A stretch of DNA of 64,000 bases from VXYL01 sp965199915 (GTDB taxonomy: Bacteria > Pseudomonadota > Gammaproteobacteria > Pseudomonadales > Azotimanducaceae): the NCBI GenBank assembly GCA_965199915.1, contig OZ241348.1, positions 3,410,001 through 3,474,000 of the forward strand. The letters are read 5' to 3'. Within the stretch, counting starts at the first letter, position 1. Every line of letters starts with the position of its first letter. Made by a program: the position numbers and the translations under genes. Positions 1 to 9,791 of this stretch are shown in pieces. The notes under the pieces were generated by a model, which was given only the letters and a program-made list of their open reading frames with translations, had not been told where the DNA came from and made no database searches.

Positions 1-25
1 ATAGGCGGGTGGCAAGAGCGAGACC

Positions 26-895
26 ATGATCTCCACGCTTCGAGGCGCCGCCGCATTGGGCTTCCTGGTGCTGAACACGATGTTCTGGTTCGTGCCGATT
101 TTGCTGCTCGGCACCGTGCGGCGCCTCTCACCCGCGCCAGTGAAGCGCGTCTGCGGCAACGGCTTGGCCGCGTCCTTGAGCGGCTGGGTGGCCTGCGCCG
201 CGGCGATGGCGTCCGCGCTGCGGGTCGTGCGCCTGCGGCTGGAGTTCGCGCCCGATTCGCCCGCGCTGCGCTCGGACGCGTGGTATCTGCTCGTCTGCAA
301 CCATCAAAGCTGGGCGGACATTCTGGTGCTGGTGTTCGCCTTTCGGCACCGCACGCCACCGTTCAAGTTCTTCACCAAGCGGGCGTTGATTTGGTTGCCT
401 CTCATCGGCGTCGCGTTGTGGCTGCTGGACTTTCCCTATGTGCGACGGTACGGCAGCGAGCGCCTGCGCGCCAATCCCGCGTTGCGCGAGGAGGACCGGC
501 GCGCCGTGCGCGATGTCTGCGCGGTCATACGCGAGCGGCCCACCAGCGTGTTGAACTTCCTCGAGGGCACGCGCTTCACGGAGGCGAAACGGCGGGCACA
601 GGGCTCGCCCTATCAAGCCTTGCTGAAACCCAAGGTGGGCGGCTTGCTGCTGGTGCGCGACGGGCTTGCGGAACGGCTGCGCGCGGTGGTGGACACCACC
701 ATCCTCTACCCGGGCGGCGCGCCGGGGTTCTGGGATTTCCTCTGCGGTCGCCGCCCGGTGTGCGATGTACACGTCCGCGTTCTGCCTACGCCGGAAGGTG
801 ATCGCGACGCCCTGCGCGATTGGGTGGACGCGCTGTGGGCGGAGAAGGACGAGCGGTTGCGGGCCGCCGGTTCTCCGGCACCTGCCGCCGATTGA
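26..895 (+). CDS. PlsC-like lysophospholipid acyltransferase
   Basis: A 289-residue membrane-associated acyltransferase, predicted to transfer an acyl group to a lysophospholipid. The HX4D catalytic box is visible as NHQSWAD near residues 91-97, and the substrate-binding motif FLEGTRFT lies near residues 177-184. A hydrophobic N-terminal segment (about residues 10-30) and another near 125-137 fit a membrane protein. The length and the 'EGTRFT' form match the YihG branch of the PlsC family rather than the 240-residue PlsC proper. The ATG at 26 is close to the window edge, so upstream context is unknown. The in vivo substrate cannot be told from sequence. Confidence 0.85.
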   Translation: MISTLRGAAALGFLVLNTMFWFVPILLLGTVRRLSPAPVKRVCGNGLAASLSGWVACAAAMASALRVVRLRLEFAPDSPALRSDAWYLLVCNHQSWADILVLVFAFRHRTPPFKFFTKRALIWLPLIGVALWLLDFPYVRRYGSERLRANPALREEDRRAVRDVCAVIRERPTSVLNFLEGTRFTEAKRRAQGSPYQALLKPKVGGLLLVRDGLAERLRAVVDTTILYPGGAPGFWDFLCGRRPVCDVHVRVLPTPEGDRDALRDWVDALWAEKDERLRAAGSPAPAAD

Positions 896-965
896 AGGCC
901 CCGCGGCCGGGTTGTGGGAAGCACAAGAGGCACCGGCAAACGCGGCGGAACCCCACGGCAACGCC

Positions 966-1709
966 TCAGGGCGTGGCGGCGCTCACGGACAGGTTCCCAA
1001 CGCGGGCTTCCAGATCCGCCAGGGCGTCTTTCAACTCTTTCAAGCGGCGGCTCACCGTCGTGCGGCTTGCGTTGATGGCGGCGATGTCCTCTTCGTTCTC
1101 CCGCACCCGCGACGCGGTCTGCGCGGCCGCGTTCACCTTGTCCACCAAATCCCGCTGCGCCTGCTGCACCCGCTGCAGGCGCATGTCCAAGGCGGTGACC
1201 ATGTCCGCCACTTCCTGCTGTCGCTTCGCCGACGTGTCAAGACGGGCGACCGTGCTCTTGAGGGCGTTGACGCTGGATTCGACACCCGTGGCCGCCTTGT
1301 TCGCCTGCGCGATGGCGGCGCGGTTCTCCTCGATCCAGCGCTTGTTGCGCTTGTTGGCGAGATCCCACACCTTGCGGATTTCCGTTTCCCAAAACGACAG
1401 CTTGTCGTCGGTTGCCGCGTCGGATTCGGAGAGCGACTCGTCCGTCATGCGCAGGCGCTCCTCCAACGCGCCGATGCGCCCGGCGTAATCCGCCAATTGC
1501 CGGTTGTTCTCGCGCAGCTCCCGCTGTTGGTTGAAAATGAACCAGCCGGCCGCCGCCAACGCCACGCACAACATCGCCAGCACCGTGGAAACGGCGACGT
1601 TCGACCCGCCCGACCGCCCGCGCCCGCGCGACCGCGAGGATGCGCGACCGCCCTCCCGCGGCGGTGCGGCGATGGCGCCGGGGCCAATGGATGGAAACTG
1701 CTCCGCCAC
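966..1709 (-). CDS. Hypothetical single-pass membrane coiled-coil protein
   Basis: A 247-residue protein of unknown function. The N-terminus (residues 1-36) is basic and Gly/Ser/Arg-rich. One transmembrane helix follows (about residues 38-60, ending in GWFIFNQQ), and then about 180 residues of heptad-rich, charged coiled coil with almost no Cys or Pro. This architecture suggests an envelope-anchored coiled coil facing the periplasm, similar in outline to uroporphyrin-III-methyltransferase-like or cell-division accessory proteins, but no family motif is recognisable. The chosen start is GTG at 1709 with no clear Shine-Dalgarno sequence, so the true start may be slightly downstream. Confidence 0.6.
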   Translation of the reverse strand: MAEQFPSIGPGAIAAPPREGGRASSRSRGRGRSGGSNVAVSTVLAMLCVALAAAGWFIFNQQRELRENNRQLADYAGRIGALEERLRMTDESLSESDAATDDKLSFWETEIRKVWDLANKRNKRWIEENRAAIAQANKAATGVESSVNALKSTVARLDTSAKRQQEVADMVTALDMRLQRVQQAQRDLVDKVNAAAQTASRVRENEEDIAAINASRTTVSRRLKELKDALADLEARVGNLSVSAATP

Positions 1710-1824
1710 GGGTGGAAGCTCGGTGCGTCGAACGGCGAAAGCCTATCTTGCCGTCGCCAAATGCTCAAGCCCCAGCGCCAGCGCCGCACCGGCCCCCGCA
1801 AAGCCGGTGTGTCTTCGCCACCCA

Positions 1825-1990
1825 GAGTTTGCGGAGCAAGCTCGAATGCGCCTTCCACAAGGCCGAAATGTCTTGCCTCCAACCAGAGTTTGCGAAGCAA
1901 ACTCCAACGCGCCTTCCACAAGGCGGAAATGTCTTGCCTCCAACCAGAGTTTGCGAAGCAAACTCCAACGCGCCCCGCAGGGGCGCGCCC
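1825..1990. repeat. REP-like palindromic repeat array, locus 1
   Basis: Three head-to-tail units with an exact 61-bp period begin at 1825, 1886 and 1947. Each starts with the 19-bp palindrome GAGTTTGC-GNA-GCAAACTC (the first unit is degenerate in one arm). The last unit runs into a second hairpin of GCGCC/GGCGC type, which abuts the stop codon of the next gene. The same composite element recurs at 6680-6800 and, as a single copy, at 19754. It is extragenic, so it looks like a REP/BIME-type repeat rather than CRISPR. Confidence 0.8.
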
Positions 1991-1995
1991 GCGCC

Positions 1996-2658
1996 CTATC
2001 CCAAGCCGACGATCAAGCCCAGCACCACCGTCAGCGCGAGGCTGCTGGAAATGACGCCCTTCACCGTGGTGATCGGGCCGGTCTGGCCGAAGACGGCGTT
2101 GGCCTCCAACCCGAGGACGACGACGATGGCGACCCACAGGCTCCATCCGCCGAGACCGCTGGTGCCGGCGGCGCCGGCGCCGTGCATGTGCGCCACCATG
2201 AAGTACAACATCGGCAGGGAGAACAACGTGTTCGTGCGCGACGCCAAGAGCGCTTTGGCCGCCGCCGACGCTTGCTCCGGATCCGCGTCCCCGCCATCGC
2301 GCACGGCTTCGTTGGAGGCGATGACGATGCGTTGGTTGGGCCAGATGATCATCCACACGTTGAGGAACATGAGCGTGCCGAGGAGGGCGCCCACCAGAAT
2401 GCCAACCGTCAGCCCTGTCATGATGTAGCCGAGCAGCACCAGGCCGGTGAGGAACGTCGCCATCGCGGCCCAGCGGAACCACCACAGCGCGCTGGGCACC
2501 AGTTTGGTGAAGGCGTCCACTTTGGCCTCGTTGGAGGCCGCCGCCATGTAGCCGCCCTGCACGAAGTTGAAGTAGTAGAGAAGGCCGATCCACGCGATGC
2601 CAAACGCGATGTGGCCCCAGCGGAACAGGAACGGCAGGAAATCCGCGGTCATGTCCAT
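1996..2658 (-). CDS. Urate oxidase N-terminal-domain (DUF989/PuuD-like) membrane protein
   Basis: A 220-residue integral membrane protein with about six hydrophobic segments. It carries the hallmarks of the Urate_ox_N (DUF989) family: an RWGHIAFGIAWIGLLYYFN segment near residues 12-30, a WWFRWAAM segment, and WMIIWPNQR near residues 117-125. In PuuD this domain is fused to cytochrome c and takes part in urate oxidation. Here the cytochrome c part is absent, so urate oxidation is not demonstrated. The ATG at 2658 is preferred over longer in-frame starts because AGGAGAGGAG lies just upstream. It is probably transcribed separately from groEL, since a terminator lies between them. Confidence 0.75.
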   Translation of the reverse strand: MDMTADFLPFLFRWGHIAFGIAWIGLLYYFNFVQGGYMAAASNEAKVDAFTKLVPSALWWFRWAAMATFLTGLVLLGYIMTGLTVGILVGALLGTLMFLNVWMIIWPNQRIVIASNEAVRDGGDADPEQASAAAKALLASRTNTLFSLPMLYFMVAHMHGAGAAGTSGLGGWSLWVAIVVVLGLEANAVFGQTGPITTVKGVISSSLALTVVLGLIVGLG

Positions 2659-2771
2659 TTCGATTCTCCTCTCCTCTTGCAAGAACCCGAGAACGCCCCC
2701 GATAGTAGCAGAAGCGCCGCGCCCGGCACGGCGCGCGGTTCGCGGACGCGGGGATTGGTGCCACACAACAG

Positions 2772-2793
2772 AAACCCCGCCGAAGCGGGGTTT
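2772..2793 (-). terminator. Rho-independent terminator after groESL
   Basis: A perfect 9-bp inverted repeat, AAACCCCGC / GCGGGGTTT, surrounds a 4-nt loop. On the minus strand the loop reads TTCG, a stable tetraloop, and the right arm ends in TTT followed by CTGTTGTG. It lies 90 bp after the groEL stop and before the DUF989 gene, so it most likely ends groESL transcription. The 3' T-tract is short. Confidence 0.75.
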
Positions 2794-2882
2794 CCTTTAG
2801 CGGCCTTGCGGCCAACCGACAAGGGCGGTTCCGTCGCGCCCGCACTCTGGCGAGAGGGCGGGCGCGAACAGCCGAAACGCTC

Positions 2883-4526
<1,644 letters not shown>

Positions 4527-4557
4527 TTGCGTCTCCTCTCCGTTGCTGCTGCGCCAA

Positions 4558-4848
4558 TCAGCCTTCGAGCACGCCGAAGATCTCGTTCTCGGAGAGGATG
4601 AGGAGCTCCTCGCCTTCGATCTTCACCGTGCTGCCGGCGTATTGGCCAAAGATGATTTTGTCGCCCACGTTCACATCCAGCGGGCGCTGCGTGCCGTCGT
4701 CCTCGCGTTTGCCGGGCCCCACCGCGAGGATTTCCCCTTGCGAGGGCTTTTCCGAAGCGGTGTCCGGCAGCACGATGCCACCGGCGGACACGGCGTCCTC
4801 TTCGATGCGACGCACGACCACGCGGTCGTGCAGCGGTCGAATGTTCAT
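4558..4848 (-). CDS. groES: Co-chaperonin GroES (Hsp10)
   Basis: A 96-residue co-chaperonin that caps the GroEL cage. The N-terminus MNIRPLHDRVVVRR, the GGIVLP mobile-loop end and the C-terminal LSENEIFGVLE are typical, and the length matches the family. A strong Shine-Dalgarno sequence (GGGAGGTC) precedes the ATG at 4848. First gene of the groESL operon, 60-85 bp downstream of the CIRCE operator. Confidence 0.99.
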   Translation of the reverse strand: MNIRPLHDRVVVRRIEEDAVSAGGIVLPDTASEKPSQGEILAVGPGKREDDGTQRPLDVNVGDKIIFGQYAGSTVKIEGEELLILSENEIFGVLEG

Positions 4849-4906
4849 GACCTGCTTGACCTCCCTTAAAAGTCCAAAGTCCTGTTTTCAAGCCGATGCG
4901 CGGCGC

Positions 4907-4933
4907 TTAGCACTCTCAGGGTGAGAGTGCCAA
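4907..4933. promoter_or_regulatory. CIRCE operator for HrcA
   Basis: The sequence reads TTAGCACTC, nine bases, GAGTGCCAA. Consensus CIRCE is TTAGCACTC-N9-GAGTGCTAA, so only one base differs and the spacer is exactly nine. It sits between the predicted promoter and the groES start, the classical position for HrcA repression of groESL. The hrcA gene is not in this window. Confidence 0.95.
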
Positions 4934-4949
4934 CTCCGCACGGGGGCTA

Positions 4950-4977
4950 ATGATAGGGATGGTTCGCCGTTATTCAA
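4950..4977 (-). promoter_or_regulatory. Predicted groESL promoter
   Basis: On the minus strand a -35-like TTGAAT is followed after 16 bp by a -10-like TATCAT. Transcription would start immediately upstream of the CIRCE element. The same stretch also reads GTTGAA-N14-CCCTATCAT, which resembles a sigma-32 heat-shock promoter. Dual use is possible but not provable from sequence. Confidence 0.5.
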
Positions 4978-5000
4978 CCCCCAAGTTCTCTCTTTCGACC

Positions 5001-6155
5001 TCACGGCCAGAGATTCCCCTCCGCCACGGCGTCGGCGAAGCGGCTGGCGGGCCACACCTCGATGCCGTCCGCGGCGCGGAAGGCCCGTCCGCCGGTGTAG
5101 ACGAGCACGCGGCGAACCAACTTCGGCAGCGGGTCGAGCGCTCGCAGACCTCTCAGCAGGTCCGTGCGGTAGCGATCCGTTGCCTTCACCTCAATAGCCA
5201 AGAGCTCGCCGCCCCGTTGCAGCAGGATGTCCACCTCAACGGCGGATTGGTGGGGCGACCAGTAGAAGATGCCGTCGTAGAGTTCCAGTGCTTGCGCATG
5301 CGTGCGCAACGTGGTGACCGCCCAGCTCTCGAACAGTGCCCCCCGCTCCTCCGCGGCCACCGCGCCGAGTTGCCGCTTGACGGCGCGAACAACTCCCGCG
5401 TCCACCCAATGGAGTTTCGGCAGCTTGCGTTCGCGCACGCGCAGCCGCGCCTCGAACGCCGGCAGGCGGAACGTGAGCAGCGTGTCCTCCAGGATGTCGA
5501 GATAGCCTTCCACCGTGGTGCGCGCCACCCCGGCGGCGCGGGCGATGCCGGCGACGTTGATGGTCTGCGCGTTGAACAAGGCCGCGATGGGCAGAAAGCG
5601 CGCGAACCCGGGCAGGTTGCGCACCAAGGCTTCAGCGCGGATCTCCTCGCGCAGGTAGAGCTGCGCGTACGCCTCCAGCGCTTGCGCCGGCGCTTCGCTC
5701 GTCCAAATCAGCGGCACCGTTCCGAAGCGCAAGGCGCGTTCCAAGCCGAAGTCGCGGCCGAGCTCGGCCGCCGACAGGGGAAACATCGTCTTCGGCAACG
5801 CCCGCCCGGCGAGAAGATTGACCCCGGCGGCCTTCAACTTGCGGGCGCTGGAGCCGAGCAGCGCGAAGCGCAGCCGCTTCGTCTCGATGGCCCGATGCAC
5901 TTCGTTCAGCAGCGCCGGCAGCCGTTGCACCTCGTCCACGACCACCCAATCGCCGGCGCCGAGGTGCGCGATGGACTGGGCGAACAGCGACGGGTCCGCC
6001 AGCAGATCTTGGAAAAGCCGCTCGTCCAGCAAGTCCAGCGTGGTGGCGTTGGGCAAGTTCGCCCGCGCCCATGTGCTCTTGCCCACGCCGCGCATCCCGA
6101 ACAGAAAGAAGCTCTGCGCCGGCGGCCGAATGAGGCGATCGTAGGTGGACACCAT
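5001..6155 (-). CDS. AAA ATPase with DUF4143 C-terminal domain
   Basis: A 384-residue ATPase of the AAA_14/DUF4143 family. The Walker A motif GMRGVGKST lies near residues 19-27, the Walker B motif WVVVDEVQRLP near residues 69-79, and a sensor-like LLGSSARKL near 98-106. The C-terminal part contains VEVDIL and LLAIEVKA, a PD-(D/E)XK-like core typical of DUF4143. These proteins are common in mobile and plastic genome regions and their role is unsettled. A second member is encoded at 33193-34464. It is transcribed divergently from the alkyltransferase-like gene. Confidence 0.85.
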   Translation of the reverse strand: MVSTYDRLIRPPAQSFFLFGMRGVGKSTWARANLPNATTLDLLDERLFQDLLADPSLFAQSIAHLGAGDWVVVDEVQRLPALLNEVHRAIETKRLRFALLGSSARKLKAAGVNLLAGRALPKTMFPLSAAELGRDFGLERALRFGTVPLIWTSEAPAQALEAYAQLYLREEIRAEALVRNLPGFARFLPIAALFNAQTINVAGIARAAGVARTTVEGYLDILEDTLLTFRLPAFEARLRVRERKLPKLHWVDAGVVRAVKRQLGAVAAEERGALFESWAVTTLRTHAQALELYDGIFYWSPHQSAVEVDILLQRGGELLAIEVKATDRYRTDLLRGLRALDPLPKLVRRVLVYTGGRAFRAADGIEVWPASRFADAVAEGNLWP

Positions 6156-6267
6156 GCCGGTATATTTCCACGAAAAACGACGGCATGGTAGGCAGTGTTG
6201 GAGACGGACGCAAGCGCTGTGCGACTGAGGATGTACATTCCACCGTCAGCGTGCGTGTGAAGCGCGT

Positions 6268-6633
6268 GTGAAGAAGAGGAGCGGCTGCGTGCCCGATGTC
6301 AAATCATGTGCGACCGGCGCCGAGGACGACGTGGAGGGCTCGCCGGCCGAGCGGATCTGGCGCGTGGTGGCAAGCATCCCGACCGGGTGCGTGGCAACCT
6401 ACGGGCAGGTCGCGGAACTCGCGGGATTGCCGCGTGGGGCGCGGCGCGTGGGGCGCGTTCTCGCCGCCCTGCCGGCGGACAGCCGGTTGCCGTGGCACCG
6501 CGTGATCAATGCCGCCGGCAGCGTCTCGTTGCCCGGCGCCGCCGGTGCCCGCCAGCGGCGCTTGCTGCGCGCGGAGGGCGTGCGATCCCGCGGCGGGCGC
6601 GTGGATTTGGATCGCTACGGCTGGACGCCTTGA
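6268..6633 (+). CDS. Alkyltransferase-like (ATL) DNA-damage protein
   Basis: A 121-residue protein of the MGMT C-terminal DNA-binding fold. The PCHR active-site motif of O6-alkylguanine transferases is replaced by PWHR (Trp at residue 76), the signature of ATL proteins such as E. coli YbaZ/Atl. These bind O6-alkylguanine and hand it to nucleotide excision repair instead of removing the alkyl group. The helix-turn-helix region TYGQVAELAGLP lies at about residues 44-55. The start is GTG at 6268. It stands alone, and its 3' end is separated from yajQ by palindromic repeats. Confidence 0.9.
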   Translation: MKKRSGCVPDVKSCATGAEDDVEGSPAERIWRVVASIPTGCVATYGQVAELAGLPRGARRVGRVLAALPADSRLPWHRVINAAGSVSLPGAAGARQRRLLRAEGVRSRGGRVDLDRYGWTP

Positions 6634-6679
6634 GGGGGGAGCGCACCTCGAGATGCGAAGAAACCTCCACAAACGCACC

Positions 6680-6800
6680 GAGTTTGCGCAGCAAACTCCA
6701 GCGCACCCGGCAGGGTGCGCCTAGTCATGGCGAAGAGACCTCCACAAACGCACCGAGTTTGCGCAGCAAACTCCAACGCGCCCGACAGGGCGCGCCGGCG
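6680..6800. repeat. REP-like palindromic repeats, locus 2
   Basis: Two units with a 75-bp period begin at 6680 and 6755. Each has the palindrome GAGTTTGC-GCA-GCAAACTC followed by a second GC-rich hairpin (GCGCACC...GGTGCGC, then GCGCCC...GGGCGCGC). The array fills the gap between two convergent genes. The element is the same as at 1825-1990 and 19754-19772, though the spacer between units differs from locus 1. Confidence 0.8.
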
Positions 6801-6803
6801 CGC

Positions 6804-7286
6804 CTAGTCGCGGAAGTTGCTGTACTGCAACGGCAGGGCGAAATCCCCGTCCTTCAGTTGCGCGATGACGGCTTGCAGATCGTCCCGCTTCTTGCCGGTC
6901 ACGCGCACCTTGTCCCCTTGAACTTGCGCCTGCACCTTGCGCTTGAGGTCCTTCACGGTCTTCACGATGCGCTTCGCCGCGTCGCGGTCTATGCCCTGCA
7001 GCAAGCCGAACGGCTGGCGTTTGGTCTTGCCCGCGGCTTCCAAGGTCTGCGCGTCGAGAACGCCGACGTCCACGCCGCGGCGGGTGAGCTTGTCTTGCAG
7101 GATGTCCACCAGTTGGCGAATCTGAAACTCCTCCGGCGCGAACACGACGATCTTCGCGCCGTCGAACTCGAACCCCGCCTCCACGCCGCGAAAATCAAAG
7201 CGCGTGCGCAGCTCGCGCAGGGCCTGGTCCACCGCGTTGCGCACTTCCTGCAGGTCCACTTCGGAAACCACGTCGAAGGAAGGCAT
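6804..7286 (-). CDS. yajQ: YajQ family nucleotide/c-di-GMP-binding protein
   Basis: A 160-residue YajQ protein. The MPSFDVVSEVD N-terminus, the FDFRGVEA segment and the C-terminal LPLQYSNFRD are almost diagnostic for the family. YajQ homologues bind cyclic di-GMP or nucleotides, and in Xanthomonas one acts as a transcriptional co-regulator. The length is standard. Its stop codon abuts the REP-like repeats. No partner gene is adjacent. Confidence 0.95.
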   Translation of the reverse strand: MPSFDVVSEVDLQEVRNAVDQALRELRTRFDFRGVEAGFEFDGAKIVVFAPEEFQIRQLVDILQDKLTRRGVDVGVLDAQTLEAAGKTKRQPFGLLQGIDRDAAKRIVKTVKDLKRKVQAQVQGDKVRVTGKKRDDLQAVIAQLKDGDFALPLQYSNFRD

Positions 7287-7330
7287 CGTCTCGCCGCCGC
7301 CTCTTGCGCCGCCTTACCGGCTGTGCCGCG

Positions 7331-8830
7331 TCATCCAGCGGCCACCGGGCACAACTCGTCGAAGCCGGTGCGGGCGACATCGCCGGGGACGAGCGGATAG
7401 CGGATGCCGGCCCACTTCTGCACCACGCGCACCACTTGGCAGGCGTAGCCGAATTCGTTGTCGTACCAGATGTAAAGCACCACGCGGTTGCCGTCGGCGA
7501 TGGTGGCGCCGCCGTCCACCGCGCCGGCGTGCCGGTTGCCGATGAAGTCGCACGACACGCGCTCCCGGGAAGACGTGTAGTCGATCTGCCGCTGCAAAGA
7601 GGAATACAGCGCGGTATCGCGCAAGTAAGCGTTCACTTCGTCGCGGTCGGTGCGGCGCTTCAACGTGAGGTTGAGCACCGCCAAGGAGACATCCGGCGTG
7701 GGCACGCGGATGGCGTTGCCGGTGAGCTTGCCGGCGAGCTCCGGCAGCAGCTTGCCCACCGCGTTGGTGGCGCCGGTTTCCGTGATGACCATGTTGAGCG
7801 GCGCGCTGCGGCCGCGCCGTTCGCTCCGATGGTAGTTGTCGTGCAGGTTCTGGTCCGGCGTGTAGGCGTGGATGGTCTCCATGTGGCCGTGGACGATGCC
7901 CCACCGCTCGTTCACAGCCTTCAGCACCGGCGCGATGGCGTTGGTGGTGCAGGAGGCGCACGACAGCACGCGATCGGCGTCGCTGACGAGGTGCGAGTTC
8001 ACGCCGGAGACGATGTTCTTGACGGCGCCCTTGCCGGGGGCCGTGACCAGGGCGCGGGCGATGCCCGGCGATTTGAGGTGTTCCCCCAAGCCGGCTTCGT
8101 CGCGCCAGCGCCCGGTGTTGTCGATGAGGATGGCGTCGTTGATGCCGTGGGCCCGGTAGTCGACCGCGCCGCGATCGTTCTCGTAGATCACGCGCACGAC
8201 GTTGCCGTTGGCGATGAGGCATTGGTTCTCCTCGTCCACGCGGATGGTGCCGCGGAACGCGCCATGCACGGAATCCCGTCGCAGCAGCCCAGCGCGTTTT
8301 TGCAGATCGCCGGGGTGATTGGGCCGCAGCACGATGGCGCGCAGCACAAGCTGATCGCCGCTGCCCGTCTTCTCGATCAACAACCGCGCGAGCAGCCGCC
8401 CGATGCGCCCGAAACCGAACAGCACCACGTCCTGCGGTTTGGCGAGGGGTTTCACGTGGCGGCCCATCACCGGGGCGCAGGCTTCACGAACGTAGGCGCT
8501 CGGCGTGATCGATTCGCCGGCCGCCGTGCGCTCCATGAACTTCACCGCCAGCAACCCCAAGTCCACATGCGAAGGGCCGAGGTCCAGCTTCGACATGGCT
8601 TCGAGGATGGGATAGGTCTCGAACTCCGACAGCTCGTTCTGCGCCACTTGGCGCACGAAACGGTGCGTCTTCATGATGTCCGTGACGCTGCGGTTGTAGA
8701 GCGCGCGCCCGTAGCAGTACACCACCACGTTCTTGCGGTAGAGCTTGCCGATGATGGGAATCATGGCTTCGGCAAGGGCTTCGCGCTCTTTCCAGTCCGG
8801 GAAGTAGTCGTCGAGATTGGGCAGCGCCAC
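7331..8830 (-). CDS. gapB: Glyceraldehyde-3-phosphate dehydrogenase, long GapB type
   Basis: NAD(P)-dependent GAPDH interconverting glyceraldehyde-3-phosphate and 1,3-bisphosphoglycerate in glycolysis/gluconeogenesis. The catalytic SCASCTTN motif, the FGFGRIGRLLAR dinucleotide fold and the TETGATNAVGK and WYDNEFGYA segments are present. Like the roughly 490-residue Pseudomonas enzymes it has an N-terminal extension of about 130 residues ahead of the Rossmann fold (REALAEAMIPIIGKLYR). GTG at 8830 is preferred because GAGGT lies five bases upstream. A longer in-frame GTG at 8899 would add 23 residues. Regulation is not evident. Confidence 0.93.
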   Translation of the reverse strand: MALPNLDDYFPDWKEREALAEAMIPIIGKLYRKNVVVYCYGRALYNRSVTDIMKTHRFVRQVAQNELSEFETYPILEAMSKLDLGPSHVDLGLLAVKFMERTAAGESITPSAYVREACAPVMGRHVKPLAKPQDVVLFGFGRIGRLLARLLIEKTGSGDQLVLRAIVLRPNHPGDLQKRAGLLRRDSVHGAFRGTIRVDEENQCLIANGNVVRVIYENDRGAVDYRAHGINDAILIDNTGRWRDEAGLGEHLKSPGIARALVTAPGKGAVKNIVSGVNSHLVSDADRVLSCASCTTNAIAPVLKAVNERWGIVHGHMETIHAYTPDQNLHDNYHRSERRGRSAPLNMVITETGATNAVGKLLPELAGKLTGNAIRVPTPDVSLAVLNLTLKRRTDRDEVNAYLRDTALYSSLQRQIDYTSSRERVSCDFIGNRHAGAVDGGATIADGNRVVLYIWYDNEFGYACQVVRVVQKWAGIRYPLVPGDVARTGFDELCPVAAG

Positions 8831-8914
8831 GGGCGACCTCGTCGGCAAGTGCGTGAAGCCGCCATTATCCGCCGACGCGGGACGAATGGGAAGCGCCACG
8901 AGTTTCCCGGAAGC

Positions 8915-9355
8915 TCAGCCGTAAATGGGCACAGCCTCCGGCCGGTTCTCCAGCGCGGAGAAGTCTCGGTCATGGGTCACCAACGCTATGCTGGACGTCT
9001 CCAGCGCCGTGGCGACTTGAACAGCATCGGGCAAGCGCAGTTTGAACAAGCCGCGCAAGCGAGCGGCGCGGTGCGCAATTGAAGCGGTCAAGTCGGCGAT
9101 CCGCCAAGTAGGCTGCGCCGTCAGCGCGTGTCGATATCGCTGCGCCAGAGCTTCGTTGCCGGTGCGCAATGGGCCGGTGAGGACTTCGGCGAGCGTTACC
9201 GTGGCGATCACCAACTGGTAGTCCCCGGCCTCGGCCCGCTCGAAAAGCGGCGCATAGCGCGGAGCAAAGCGCGGATGGCTTTCGAGAAAGTAGATTATCG
9301 GCGCACTATCCACGGTCACCCTGCCACCGCGAGGCAGAGCGTTGATGTCCTTCAC
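8915..9355 (-). CDS. PIN-domain toxin (VapC family)
   Basis: A 146-residue PIN ribonuclease. The acidic active-site residues appear as VDSAPIIYFLE near the N-terminus, LAEVL in the middle, and LPDAVQVA and THDRDF towards the C-terminus. It is translationally coupled to the antitoxin gene: GTG at 9355-9353 overlaps the antitoxin TGA by four bases (GTGA), which fixes the start and removes a longer reading frame. Predicted to cleave RNA when antitoxin is limiting. Confidence 0.88.
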   Translation of the reverse strand: MKDINALPRGGRVTVDSAPIIYFLESHPRFAPRYAPLFERAEAGDYQLVIATVTLAEVLTGPLRTGNEALAQRYRHALTAQPTWRIADLTASIAHRAARLRGLFKLRLPDAVQVATALETSSIALVTHDRDFSALENRPEAVPIYG

Positions 9356-9612
9356 GGCCACTCGTCGCGCAAGGCGTTGACGAACGTCGCCGCATCGCCG
9401 AAGCAGCCATTGGCCGAGCCGCGCAGGTCCGAGAGGCTTGGCGCCTCGCGCAGCGCCTGCCAAATGGGAACAACCGCCGCGTAGGGCTTGCCCCGCTTGG
9501 TTACGATGGTGACCGCGCCCTCGGTGTTGGCCGCCCGCAAGATTTCAGGCAGCTTCGTTCTAGCTTCCTCAACGCCAGCCGTTTGAACCTTGCTTTCCAC
9601 ATCTGCACTCAC
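9352..9612 (-). CDS. Phd/YefM-type antitoxin
   Basis: An 86-residue antitoxin. The EARTKLPEILRAA...VTIVTKRGKPYAAVVP layout is that of the Phd/YefM fold, which binds operator DNA through its N-terminus and neutralises the toxin with its C-terminal tail. It starts with GTG at 9612, only five bases after a 15-bp palindrome that probably serves as the operator. Pairs with the PIN toxin immediately downstream. A decayed copy of a related antitoxin start lies at 14180-14256. Confidence 0.85.
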   Translation of the reverse strand: MSADVESKVQTAGVEEARTKLPEILRAANTEGAVTIVTKRGKPYAAVVPIWQALREAPSLSDLRGSANGCFGDAATFVNALRDEWP

Positions 9613-9617
9613 TTAAC

Positions 9618-9632
9618 TGTACGTTCTGTACA
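9618..9632. promoter_or_regulatory. Candidate operator of the toxin-antitoxin operon
   Basis: A palindrome TGTAC-GTTCT-GTACA with perfect 5-bp arms lies directly upstream of the antitoxin start. Phd/YefM antitoxins repress their own promoter by binding such palindromes. The assignment rests on position and symmetry only. Confidence 0.55.
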
Positions 9633-9791
9633 ACATAGTGCAAACAAGCGGGCGACGCAACACTGTACCCTGCCAAGGGCGATCGCATCCGCAAGCAAGA
9701 TTAGGCACAAATCTCAATCTGGACATTGCCATCGCCCTTCGTTGGCTCTATGCTGTTCGCATAGACAGTCTTTGCTTCTAGAGGGGCGCTC

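Noticed and set aside
128..961. Long antiparallel open frame opposite the acyltransferase gene
   Set aside because: Typical shadow of GC-rich coding sequence: no start signal, no family motif, and composition dominated by Arg, Ala, Gln and His.
1825..1990. Possible CRISPR array from 61-bp periodic repeats
   Set aside because: The whole unit, including the would-be spacer, is repeated; spacers are not unique and there are no cas genes.
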